The notes beneath the pieces are model-generated. The model was not told the origin of the DNA and ran no database searches. It saw nothing but the letters and a program-made list of their open reading frames with translations. The translations under genes were made by a program, and so were the position numbers. Below, piece by piece: positions 43,643-52,658 of a stretch of 64,000 bases of DNA. This DNA is from Trypanosoma brucei gambiense DAL972 (Eukaryota > Euglenozoa > Kinetoplastea > Trypanosomatida > Trypanosomatidae). The stretch's first letter is position 1. Every line of letters starts with the position of its first letter. The stretch spans positions 124,001 to 188,000 of the forward strand of contig NC_026741.1 of NCBI RefSeq assembly GCF_000210295.1, in the 5' to 3' direction.

Positions 43643-44035
43643 TTGGCTCAACTCTCTCTTGGATGTGGAAATCTTGGAATGATGTTTCGTTTACAAAATG
43701 GTAAGGAAAGATAGCAACAAAAGTTGATACTATGCATGAAATGACACGGAGAAAATGAGACCAACTGGAAGCCATAATTAGTCACTTATGCACAAGGCAC
43801 AACATCTTTACGGAAAACACAACTAAAGTCGTTGACATACATGGACTACACAACACAGAAGCAGTGATGTATATGACAGTATGCCTCAGTCACACTTCCA
43901 TATGTGCATGCACGCTCATAAGCATTGCCAACTTTCTTGCTGTTCGTATCTTATCCATTCATAATCCATCCCCAACAGAGTGGCATCCATTGACAGCATG
44001 CGGTAATAAGTGCCTCCAGCAGCTGTCAGACAAGA
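43643..44035. other. Intergenic spacer, mostly repeat sequence
   Basis: This 393-base spacer separates the large membrane-protein gene from GPI-protein copy 1. All but its last 97 bases belongs to the 1826-base direct repeat. It contains the 5' splice signals of copy 1 and must also hold the 3' UTR of the large gene. Confidence 0.6.
43673..43712 (-). promoter_or_regulatory. Candidate trans-splice acceptor for GPI-protein copy 1
   Basis: A pyrimidine tract on the minus strand (complement of about 43702-43712) is followed by the first AG at 43674-43673. This gives a 30-base 5' UTR. The same site is present in copy 2 at 54103-54102. Confidence 0.5.
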
Positions 44036-47000
44036 TTAGTTGTGCGACGAATCACATGAGAGAGAAACATTGCTTTCCTCATCGTGGTTGGGATACGCCT
44101 GCGCTTCTTCGACGGATGCCGCATGCGGATTATGAAAAGGTGGTGTGTCGTATACAGGCAGCGCAGTGACTCCTTCACCGTTAACATGGGTGTGCCCGCT
44201 GTAATTTATAGTGTCTCTGCCACGAGTCGCAGTTGAGTTGAAGGGAAGCACAACGGCTTGGGGTAGTGGTAGAGGAATCGAGCGCATGGCCTGCTGCAAA
44301 CGGACATAATCACTAAACTCGGCATCAACTATCGCCTGCCACTCCTCTTCCTCCCAGTTCACGAGCCGCACACGCCGCCCAGCCTCGCTTTCAAGCATAA
44401 ACGTCGACTCCTCGTAGAAGTGCTGTGTAGTGGTGTAACTCATCATGTCATAACTCGTGAGCCGCGACGTATCATGAACGTCCGTCGACATCTCTGACAT
44501 GGTATCATGAACGGAAACCTCGATTTCCTCACGTGTTTGAGATTGCAAGCGCCGACGCTGTGAGGCACGCCTCATATAAATGGCATTCAGCAGGTCCGGG
44601 TGATCTGCCGGTACAGTCACAGGTATTGGATTGACATTCACACCCCTGCCAGTTGGACCCTCATACATGCTGAATTCTCCACTGTAGTCAAATTGTAGTT
44701 CCAGTTCCTTTGCATCCACGCGGATACGCTCAATACCGTCTGTAAAGACAAGCGCCATGTTGTAGCGGTCCCTCGCCTCCTGTAATGCGATCTGATCACG
44801 ATCATCACACTCTTGCTCCTCGACAGAAGTCCAGTCCGCCCTCCCAGGAAAGTCACCGCCCCACGCAAAGTCGTCAACACCCGATGTCATGCCATCGATC
44901 ATCGTCCTCGCGGTAGTATTGGTATTGGGGGAACCATCACCAGAGTAGAACCCCAGAAGCAGTGGGTTGTTACCGCTTTCCAAATATTCGGGGTCGGGAG
45001 ATGTTCCACTGATACAAGACATGTCGAGATTGTCCAGCTGCATCTTATCTGCAACGACAAGTTGTCGCTCCTCCTTCTCCTTAGAGCAGCATCGTCGCAA
45101 AAAGCACACGGCAAGCAACAACAGCAGCAGAAACAGCAACACAGCTGCCACAATAATAGCAATCACCGCCCCCATTCCCAATGGACCCCAAGCAGACCCA
45201 CCACATATATCCCCACTTGCCTTCACATTACCCAAAGTAACGCAGTAGGTATTGTCTGTGAGGTCCCATGCGCAAACACTGAACTCCGTGCCTGCGGGGT
45301 AGTCTCTAATTTTGTTGTGGTTCATCCTCAACTTACACTTGCCATCTGAGCCCTCACTGGCTTCCCCGACGGTGACGCCCTTGTCAGTGGGGTTGCAACA
45401 GTCACCCTTGATCACACGCACAACCGTCTGGCGGTGGGAAGAGTCCGGTGCACGGCACGACTCGAGTGGTGTCACCTTACAAGGTTCCACTATCGAAGGA
45501 AATACACTGACGGGTGGAATGAAGCGGAGGCTAGAGCTCAAAGGGACACTGACGACTGAACGGTTGACAGGAGTGGTAGCGCAGAAATATATCGAGTCCG
45601 TACCATTTTGCGCGGTAACAGAAACACGGCGGGCGGTTGCCGCGTCATCATCACCCACCAGTGCCCAACTTCCATGTGATTCATTTCGACGCAGGCAACT
45701 TCTGTCTGTGCTAAAACCGGGAAGCAAGCTCTCAGCATACAGGTCGTCCATCAAGTACAGAACGCCAGGAACACCAAGAAGGACGTCTCTCCCACGAATA
45801 TTGTAATACGTAGGGTCAAATGTCTCAATCTGCGCAATCGGGAGGAGCTGCTTTGCCGAAGCAACACGTGCTGCTATCCCATTAGCGCTTATTTTCACAA
45901 TTTTGGGGCGCGTCGCACTGCCGTCAAAAACCTCCTGGCAGAGCGTCCACACACCCGCGGATGGTAACCCGGCCGCATTCACGTTCTTGAACGATATATT
46001 ACCACGCGCCTCCTCGTCAGTCGTAAAGAATGGCACCACGTCCTCACCACTACAGGAAGCATCTCGCCGCAGACGAAATGCTGAGTTTGGTGACAGAGGA
46101 ATGTACACCTCTGCCTCCGTCCCCAGAACAAATGACGACGGAAAGATGATATCAGTAGAAACCTCCACTTCCGATACAACACTGAGGTTCCCGGCGGGGG
46201 TCCCAACGCACAACGACACGGAAGGCAACCTCCCTGGAATGAAGGTCGGACCCAGTACAACGCTGCCGCTCGGCCGCACGTAACCCACAGAGTTCCCCGT
46301 CAGAGTGGTTGCGCACGCATTTTCGGAGAGATATACACCACGAAAGTCGGAGTTGTGTAGATACGCAAGTGGGTTCTCTGCGTCTTCCCCGGGCACTAAC
46401 GAGTACAATGGCTTTACTCCAGAGACCACAGGTGTCTGCAGTTTTGCGTGAAACCGAGCAGTGGGAACCGCCGCAGGATCGATCTTCTTCACAATGGGCG
46501 GAGTTATGATGAGAACCTCCGCTACTGGTATTGGAGGCGAGGTGGGTTGTTCCCCCAATACACATACACATTTCACGCCTGAGATACCTATTAGCGTAAC
46601 CGCCTCCTCAGCTGGGGTCTCTGCAAGACCGGGGGCCGCCACAATCTTCTCGCCACACACCGCGCAATCGCTTAGGTACGTGTCCGGTGTTCGGGTAGCG
46701 TAGTTCATCACTAAGTTCGCAGGCCCTAGCACCTCGCTGTCGCTATCCACACGTCCATGAATGCTAGGGTTCACAACACGGAAGTTTTTCACTGAAAGCG
46801 TCGGGCCATCTGTTGTGAAGACATACCCAGGATCCCTTATTGTGTGTGTACACACGTAAAACGTAAGATTCCGATTGTACCGTGGTGTCATTGTGGCTCT
46901 GCTCTGACTAAGTACTCCATTGCAGTCACTCCTTGTGGAAAGAAAAGGACTGGTAAGGATCGCCTTGTCAATGCCATAGTCGGTTACTTGTTTCGCTGGA

Positions 47001-50000
47001 AGCGCCGTCACCGGCCGTACCGCAGGCTGCTTTCCACCGGGGCATTCATCTAAGTGAATCAGTTGCATAGTCCCACGCATAACATACCCACCGCTTTCCC
47101 CACGCTCACAATAGTACACATCTGTCAGATCACGGTTCCGGTATTTGCACTTATCCACATGCAGCGTTGACATAGAGTTGGCTATGACCGTGTCGTACTC
47201 ACTCAAGATACTGTCAGTACACGCTTCTAAGGTGGAGATCCTCACTCTCCCACTTTGAATGCCACTGGACTCCACGGTCACACTGCGGCCTGCAATAATC
47301 GTCGCAGGAGTCATGTAGTGAAAAATATTGAAAGTAGATGCAGGCAACTTATCATACGCAGAAATACCGACACACACCCTGGCACCCTTCGCCACAGCTG
47401 GCGTCTTCACAATGGTAACATCCTTACTGTGTTCGCCGGAAGCAAAGGGAAAACTGTCGTACGAAGCATTCGCCTCTGTACAGTTAAGCTCTGGGGGGAC
47501 AATGTAAACGGTGAGATTCGACGCCCCTATATGCAAGCTACCCCCATCAAGGGTCAAGCGAAGAGGTGTATGCTTCCGTACGAGTGACACATTAAAGGAC
47601 GCCGTAAACGGGTTAATCACCTTAAGGGGCTTCTGACCAACAGCAACTCCCAAACGCCGCTCATCCTGCTGACACAATGCATATTCGCCTAGTAGAACAT
47701 CCTCCAAGGGAGTAGTTGGCCCAGTGTAGTAGCGCTCAGTCGCCTCCTCACAAATCCTTGCATTCAGTGGGACTTTGCAGGAAGCGGCGTTGACACAGCG
47801 CACGAGGAACAAAGATGCTTTCTTAAGCAGCGGTCTTGCCACAAAATTATTCGTCGACCTACGGACAGCGTACAGAGAATCCACAGCAAAATCCTCAGCA
47901 CTTACCTTCCCTCCGTACAAGTAATACGATTCATTGGTATCACCCCACCCCACGCAAACATGCAGTTCGCCAGCCTTCTGAACCACAAAAGGTTCTGCAC
48001 TCCCACTTATAGGGTCAACCCAACCCTCACCGTACACCCTAATGCCACCACCAGGGGCACTTTGGCACGACTCAATGCTCTCGCTCACAAAAAAGCGTGT
48101 TGGCTGCAGCGCAGTCAGCGCCTCTCCTCGAAACCTCATGCTGAGGGGAAGACCAACAACGCCAATAGGTGAATCCGGCACAAGCTCTAGCTGCTGCTGT
48201 GACTGAATTAAACCTACATCTTCGTATCCATTCCCCTTCCACAGGCATACCTTCCATTTCTTCATACCAACAGCTGTGTACACCACATACGCCGGACCCA
48301 CTTCAGTAATTCTAATAGCAACGGCAGTACCATCATCCACAATTTCGCCACAGTTCACATCACCCGTTTCCTTAAAAAGCACCTTCAGACCTTTGAGGGA
48401 GGTCTTATCAGGTACAATAAAATTGACTCGATTGCTTACGCCAACGAACACGGTCTTGGGGAATACCTCCACATCGGAAACAGCTAACATACCCGATACC
48501 CTCACTTTCCAGGCACCCCCATCACTGTCATGGTAACCAACACATACGTACACCTTGCCAACTGTGTTGCGCATCACCGTCACGGACGCCTCCCCTTCAG
48601 CAGTTGCATTTACCTCAGAAATGGATGGTGTGCAGCTCTCACTTTCACTGAACACTATGGGCGCCTCAGGCGGTACGGCGGACACCTTGACGGGTGTACT
48701 GACACCTTTTACAATGGAAGCCGGCGACAACTCCGCAGGACCGTATACCATGACATTCCCAACGTTCGAATAGGGGCGATTCACAGGATGTTCCGTGCCC
48801 GGTGTCTTCACACACAGCACATGTCTACCCGCAGCAGAAAACGCAACGCCGTACAGGGCAGTTGCATTCATGGAGTATGTCTCCCCGACTGGTGTAAGGC
48901 AATTATCCAGGGAGAAATACCCAGTTGTTCCTGCCTTGAGAGTCACGTTGGCATCAAGATGAATCGTCTCAGCCACACCCACGAAAAGGGTCCGGTGTTT
49001 CAGTTTGTATCGCCGCGTCGCAATATTCTTCACAGGGTAGGTATATCCCTCGTCAGGTTCCTCGTCCGCTTGTAGGTCGACAGATGAGGGAGTCGCGACA
49101 CACAAAGTCATGTTTGGGAGTGCGTCCTCAGGAACTCGAAACGTGACAGAACTTGCGCCAACTCTCACATCACCTTTTGAGTTAAGTTCCTCACACTCCG
49201 GGGTTACCGATAAACCAACCGTTATCACACCACTCCGCCCCGCATTGTGGCCACTCAACAAAACCGTCAAATCAAGTCCACTGATCACGTTGGCTTCATC
49301 AAATGATACCGTTGGTGGCGGCAGAACTGTCACAACAGCCGCACGCGCCTTAGGGTATGCAATCGTGCTCCCCTCAAGACACGCGTAGTACGTACCTGAA
49401 ACAGGTAAGGCAACTGCACCCCCATCCGAACGCGAGCGACGCTTCTTTACTGGGGGGCCCCGATATTGGATTCCTGATGGATCATCCACACGCACAGCCC
49501 CTGTACAGTTGGAATACATGTAGAAATCAAGCACCAACTTCACATCGTTAGCAGCTGCAGTTGCTGCATCCATTGTATACTTAATGCGAGTCCCGTACCC
49601 ACTGTATAGGGTCCGTGGCTGAACGCCGTACTCCCGAACAGTTACCTTGTTCTCAGATGGTGAATATAACCTGCCACCCTTGTGGTAGGGCCAACCATTA
49701 CACAGAAAATAGTCACCTTTAGGCACAGAAACCTCCATATTAACAACCTGCAACGTTTCCCCACCCACGGGGTCCTGAAGGATCGGATCACATATGGGTG
49801 ACTGAGAAAAAGTTGCCCACACGAGGTTGCCTACAGCCTCCAAGCGAAATGTTTCGTTCGTATGCCGAAGTGCATCAGTGTTGTTCGTGTCATAACGTGG
49901 CACAGTAAGTAACACAGAGGCAGGAACGACGAAAGTTTTGCCATCACTCGTGGGTACCTTAGCACAAAGATAAATCACGCTTTGGACACTCCGTGTCACT

Positions 50001-50620
50001 CTCACCTCCCGGTTAGAACCCAGTTCTGCAGGTGGCAGACCTTGAATCATGCTCACGTTGTCACAGTTTTCATTGCGGTGAAATGTAATGAAGGTTCCAA
50101 CAGGCACTGCGTCGCCGAATCGAATAGTGTTGTCAACATCACGTTTCAAATAGCGTGGTATGGCTTCAACAAGGCTCAGCTGCACAGACAAAGAAAGGGA
50201 GGGAAACGCATCACCAGCACATATATACACTTCACGTACTTTCGTATCGTACCACGGGTCAATGCCCACATCATTGCTCGTAACCGTGAAATTACATGGC
50301 GCATTCTTGGATATTTTGCACTTGGAGCCAATGATCTGTGTATTGTCACATGTACTCATACGCGAAACGAAAATATCTGCTTTGATACTCTGGTCCGTCG
50401 TTTCCACACTGAACGGTACGTTCACCAGCGGTTTGTTAGGTCGTAACACAAGTGATGCAGCTCCACTGCTGCATAAAAACGTTGACGACACGATGCACAG
50501 AACTGAAGCCCAAAAAGTAAAGGGCACCTTACAGCAATGTCGGTAACGTGGAGATAGAGAGGAAGCATGGCTGGTACCTGTGCCACAGTGGGTTGAATCC
50601 CTCCTTAGAAACATTTGCAT
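44036..50620 (-). CDS. Giant type I membrane protein with a multi-module Cys-containing ectodomain
   Basis: The product has 2194 residues from the ATG at 50618-50620; a second ATG lies two codons on, and three upstream codons lack an ATG. I do not recognise the family. A hydrophobic signal or signal-anchor lies at about 36-57 (FTFWASVLCIVSSTFLC), after a basic stretch. The ectodomain of about 1750 residues is an array of modules of about 90-100 residues. Many contain a Val/Leu-rich strand, a phrase like LFVGV or LYSGYG, a first Cys after SxxSC/xNC, and a second in a VCVG/YYAC strand near the end. This looks like repeated beta-sandwich (Ig- or cadherin-like) domains. About twelve modules can be told apart by eye and more are likely. 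One membrane span lies at about 1817-1843, followed by RRCC. The cytosolic tail of about 350 residues is rich in Ser, Thr, Tyr and acidic residues. Many sequons suggest heavy glycosylation. Confidence 0.88.
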   Translation of the reverse strand: MQMFLRRDSTHCGTGTSHASSLSPRYRHCCKVPFTFWASVLCIVSSTFLCSSGAASLVLRPNKPLVNVPFSVETTDQSIKADIFVSRMSTCDNTQIIGSKCKISKNAPCNFTVTSNDVGIDPWYDTKVREVYICAGDAFPSLSLSVQLSLVEAIPRYLKRDVDNTIRFGDAVPVGTFITFHRNENCDNVSMIQGLPPAELGSNREVRVTRSVQSVIYLCAKVPTSDGKTFVVPASVLLTVPRYDTNNTDALRHTNETFRLEAVGNLVWATFSQSPICDPILQDPVGGETLQVVNMEVSVPKGDYFLCNGWPYHKGGRLYSPSENKVTVREYGVQPRTLYSGYGTRIKYTMDAATAAANDVKLVLDFYMYSNCTGAVRVDDPSGIQYRGPPVKKRRSRSDGGAVALPVSGTYYACLEGSTIAYPKARAAVVTVLPPPTVSFDEANVISGLDLTVLLSGHNAGRSGVITVGLSVTPECEELNSKGDVRVGASSVTFRVPEDALPNMTLCVATPSSVDLQADEEPDEGYTYPVKNIATRRYKLKHRTLFVGVAETIHLDANVTLKAGTTGYFSLDNCLTPVGETYSMNATALYGVAFSAAGRHVLCVKTPGTEHPVNRPYSNVGNVMVYGPAELSPASIVKGVSTPVKVSAVPPEAPIVFSESESCTPSISEVNATAEGEASVTVMRNTVGKVYVCVGYHDSDGGAWKVRVSGMLAVSDVEVFPKTVFVGVSNRVNFIVPDKTSLKGLKVLFKETGDVNCGEIVDDGTAVAIRITEVGPAYVVYTAVGMKKWKVCLWKGNGYEDVGLIQSQQQLELVPDSPIGVVGLPLSMRFRGEALTALQPTRFFVSESIESCQSAPGGGIRVYGEGWVDPISGSAEPFVVQKAGELHVCVGWGDTNESYYLYGGKVSAEDFAVDSLYAVRRSTNNFVARPLLKKASLFLVRCVNAASCKVPLNARICEEATERYYTGPTTPLEDVLLGEYALCQQDERRLGVAVGQKPLKVINPFTASFNVSLVRKHTPLRLTLDGGSLHIGASNLTVYIVPPELNCTEANASYDSFPFASGEHSKDVTIVKTPAVAKGARVCVGISAYDKLPASTFNIFHYMTPATIIAGRSVTVESSGIQSGRVRISTLEACTDSILSEYDTVIANSMSTLHVDKCKYRNRDLTDVYYCERGESGGYVMRGTMQLIHLDECPGGKQPAVRPVTALPAKQVTDYGIDKAILTSPFLSTRSDCNGVLSQSRATMTPRYNRNLTFYVCTHTIRDPGYVFTTDGPTLSVKNFRVVNPSIHGRVDSDSEVLGPANLVMNYATRTPDTYLSDCAVCGEKIVAAPGLAETPAEEAVTLIGISGVKCVCVLGEQPTSPPIPVAEVLIITPPIVKKIDPAAVPTARFHAKLQTPVVSGVKPLYSLVPGEDAENPLAYLHNSDFRGVYLSENACATTLTGNSVGYVRPSGSVVLGPTFIPGRLPSVSLCVGTPAGNLSVVSEVEVSTDIIFPSSFVLGTEAEVYIPLSPNSAFRLRRDASCSGEDVVPFFTTDEEARGNISFKNVNAAGLPSAGVWTLCQEVFDGSATRPKIVKISANGIAARVASAKQLLPIAQIETFDPTYYNIRGRDVLLGVPGVLYLMDDLYAESLLPGFSTDRSCLRRNESHGSWALVGDDDAATARRVSVTAQNGTDSIYFCATTPVNRSVVSVPLSSSLRFIPPVSVFPSIVEPCKVTPLESCRAPDSSHRQTVVRVIKGDCCNPTDKGVTVGEASEGSDGKCKLRMNHNKIRDYPAGTEFSVCAWDLTDNTYCVTLGNVKASGDICGGSAWGPLGMGAVIAIIVAAVLLFLLLLLLAVCFLRRCCSKEKEERQLVVADKMQLDNLDMSCISGTSPDPEYLESGNNPLLLGFYSGDGSPNTNTTARTMIDGMTSGVDDFAWGGDFPGRADWTSVEEQECDDRDQIALQEARDRYNMALVFTDGIERIRVDAKELELQFDYSGEFSMYEGPTGRGVNVNPIPVTVPADHPDLLNAIYMRRASQRRRLQSQTREEIEVSVHDTMSEMSTDVHDTSRLTSYDMMSYTTTQHFYEESTFMLESEAGRRVRLVNWEEEEWQAIVDAEFSDYVRLQQAMRSIPLPLPQAVVLPFNSTATRGRDTINYSGHTHVNGEGVTALPVYDTPPFHNPHAASVEEAQAYPNHDEESNVSLSCDSSHN

Positions 50621-52658
50621 AAATACCAAACGCTACAACAACCTTTTCAGTACTCGCTTATTCCCTTTCTCTCAACGTGTATGCCTTTATGCTCTTGCAG
50701 AAAACTATTTACGGTGTGCGTATTCGCCAACCCGCGTAAACCTAAGACGATTGTGCACAGACTCCTCTGTCTCTGTCTCTCACACTAGTTCCTTACCACG
50801 CGATCCGTTTAAGAGGGAAGTGGCTAAACTATGTAAGGTGCTTATGGAGTTACTACGGTACTGACCTTCACTTATCTTCGTGTACTCCGTTTAACTTTCA
50901 ATTGCCCCTCCGCAGTGATGAACTCTTTTGTTTGATTTCTTCTATGGTTGCTTCTATCCTCAGTTACTATGAAGATACAGCTGTATCTATTACCTCCGTT
51001 ACTCGACAAAAATGTTTCCCCGGTGAAAAAGGGATGTGCCTCTATGGGTATACAAATGTATGAGTCCACAAATGTATGGATATGCAGGTGTAGAAAATAT
51101 GCGACCCTACACGTACAGCTTTTCTATGTAACGTCCTGTTGAAATGGCCCTCGTTTACTCTTATTTGTGCTTTCTCGTATCGTTGTCGATCTCCTTCTCG
51201 TTCCACAGCAGACTTTTCTCGCAATATCGCTCGCCTGTGTATCGGTAAATCAATTCACAAAACACCTTTATGGTACGAACGGTATATCAAACTGATGAAT
51301 ATTTAGTGTGCGAAGCTTGAGGCTACGCTACTGATCAATGCGAACAGCACGTCGGGCAGAAAACTACAGAAACTAAAACAAAAGGGCTAAAAATGCGGTA
51401 AAAAATCTATAAACCTATGTAAATGATGGTAGCGATATATTGTCAGAGCTGCTTCGCGAAAACAGAAATGGCAACTGAATGGCTAACTAAATAAAACAAA
51501 AAAAAGATCTAGCAGTAATATCGCGCTGCTTCTGCACAACGTCTAAAGTGTGATGCACGGAAAGGAAGTAGTTTTTCAAGAGAAGTGCACACAAAATGGT
51601 AAGCACATGGGTGAGGAATGCGCTCCATAGACATCAATGAATAAACCCCGCGCACACAAGCAAGTGAAACGACATATCAAAAAAAGTTACAATGCAACAC
51701 TTAAAGAGTACAACATGTGCTGGTGAAGTAACAAAACCCACACATTCACTTTTTAAAAAATGGTCAAAAGATATAATGTCCCTCAATTTATTAAGAAGAG
51801 GTGGGCATCAGGGTAGCACAGGCGGATGCAACTCCAGGCCAAGAGGGCAACAAAGACATATGAACTGCAAGTGCAAACAATTACTATAATGTTTTACATT
51901 TAGCAACCGACACACTATAAATGACCACAAGGGACTTTAACATGTCCCCGATAGATCCACCCACAATCGCTAAACGAAGTAATTCAAGCGAGCACATAAA
52001 CTCACGGCAACATTCCAAGCGTAGCAAACACAATGTAGTGGAGAGCAGACGTACAGCACCTGGAAGGCGCCATCTCAAACTCGGTACTCACTAATACATA
52101 CCACACAGCTGCACAGTTCAGTCATATAATGAACATTAAACGGTTATATATATAATAACTGCTACAATAAGGAAAAAAAGGGAGGGGGGAAAGGGAAGCA
52201 ATTATGAAGTCAAGACTAAATTAATACTTTACATACACAGCAGAGAATTGCACAATCTGTGAAGCGCTCACACATGTAAGTATACACAAGAAGGAGTAAA
52301 CACTACAATGAAAACACGGATAAAAATAATGAAGAAACGCTAACGCACCTGCTCACCAACACAACCTGGCAGTCTACATTGCTGTATATGTGATGTGCAT
52401 AAAATGTCGAGAAACTAGGAACAAACACTAAATAAAGGTACCAGAATAGCCATGCCGATACTTTTTTAAAAAAAAGAGTTTATAAAAAAATACATTAGGA
52501 TCATGATTAGCATATAAAAGTGAAAACGCTATTGAAAACAATGGCAACAATAAAACCATAACGAGAAGCCTTAAGTAACACCCAACAATGACACGTTTGC
52601 GTGTATGTAATCCCTCACGCTAATCCTTGGCTGCTACACCGAAACGGTACTACTTGGA
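50621..52658. other. Intergenic spacer
   Basis: The spacer of 2 kb lies between GPI-protein copy 2 and the large membrane-protein gene. It is less repetitive than the other spacers. The right end, from 52542, is part of the direct repeat. The rest should hold the copy 2 3' UTR and the 5' UTR of the large gene. Short ORFs are present, but none has supporting features and no clear pyrimidine-AG acceptor could be fixed. Confidence 0.45.

Larger units (their letters stand above)
42113..43938. repeat. 1826-base direct repeat, left copy
   Basis: This block is repeated at a constant offset of 10,429 bases (right copy 52542-54367). It includes the whole 470-codon gene, 117 bases downstream of its stop and 296 bases upstream of its ATG. 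The copies diverge abruptly at both ends (42112/52541 and 43939/54368). I noticed three single-base differences: R versus Q at codon 3, T versus S at codon 66, and one silent change near 42366. Confidence 0.95.

Noticed and set aside
43077..43682. 201-codon plus-strand frame, repeated at 53506-54111
   Set aside because: It appears twice only because the underlying repeat is duplicated. It is antisense to the GPI-protein genes and has no independent support.
48530..49075. 181-codon plus-strand frame
   Set aside because: It is antisense to the large membrane-protein gene, with no domain or splice signal. It is a shadow of a very long ORF.
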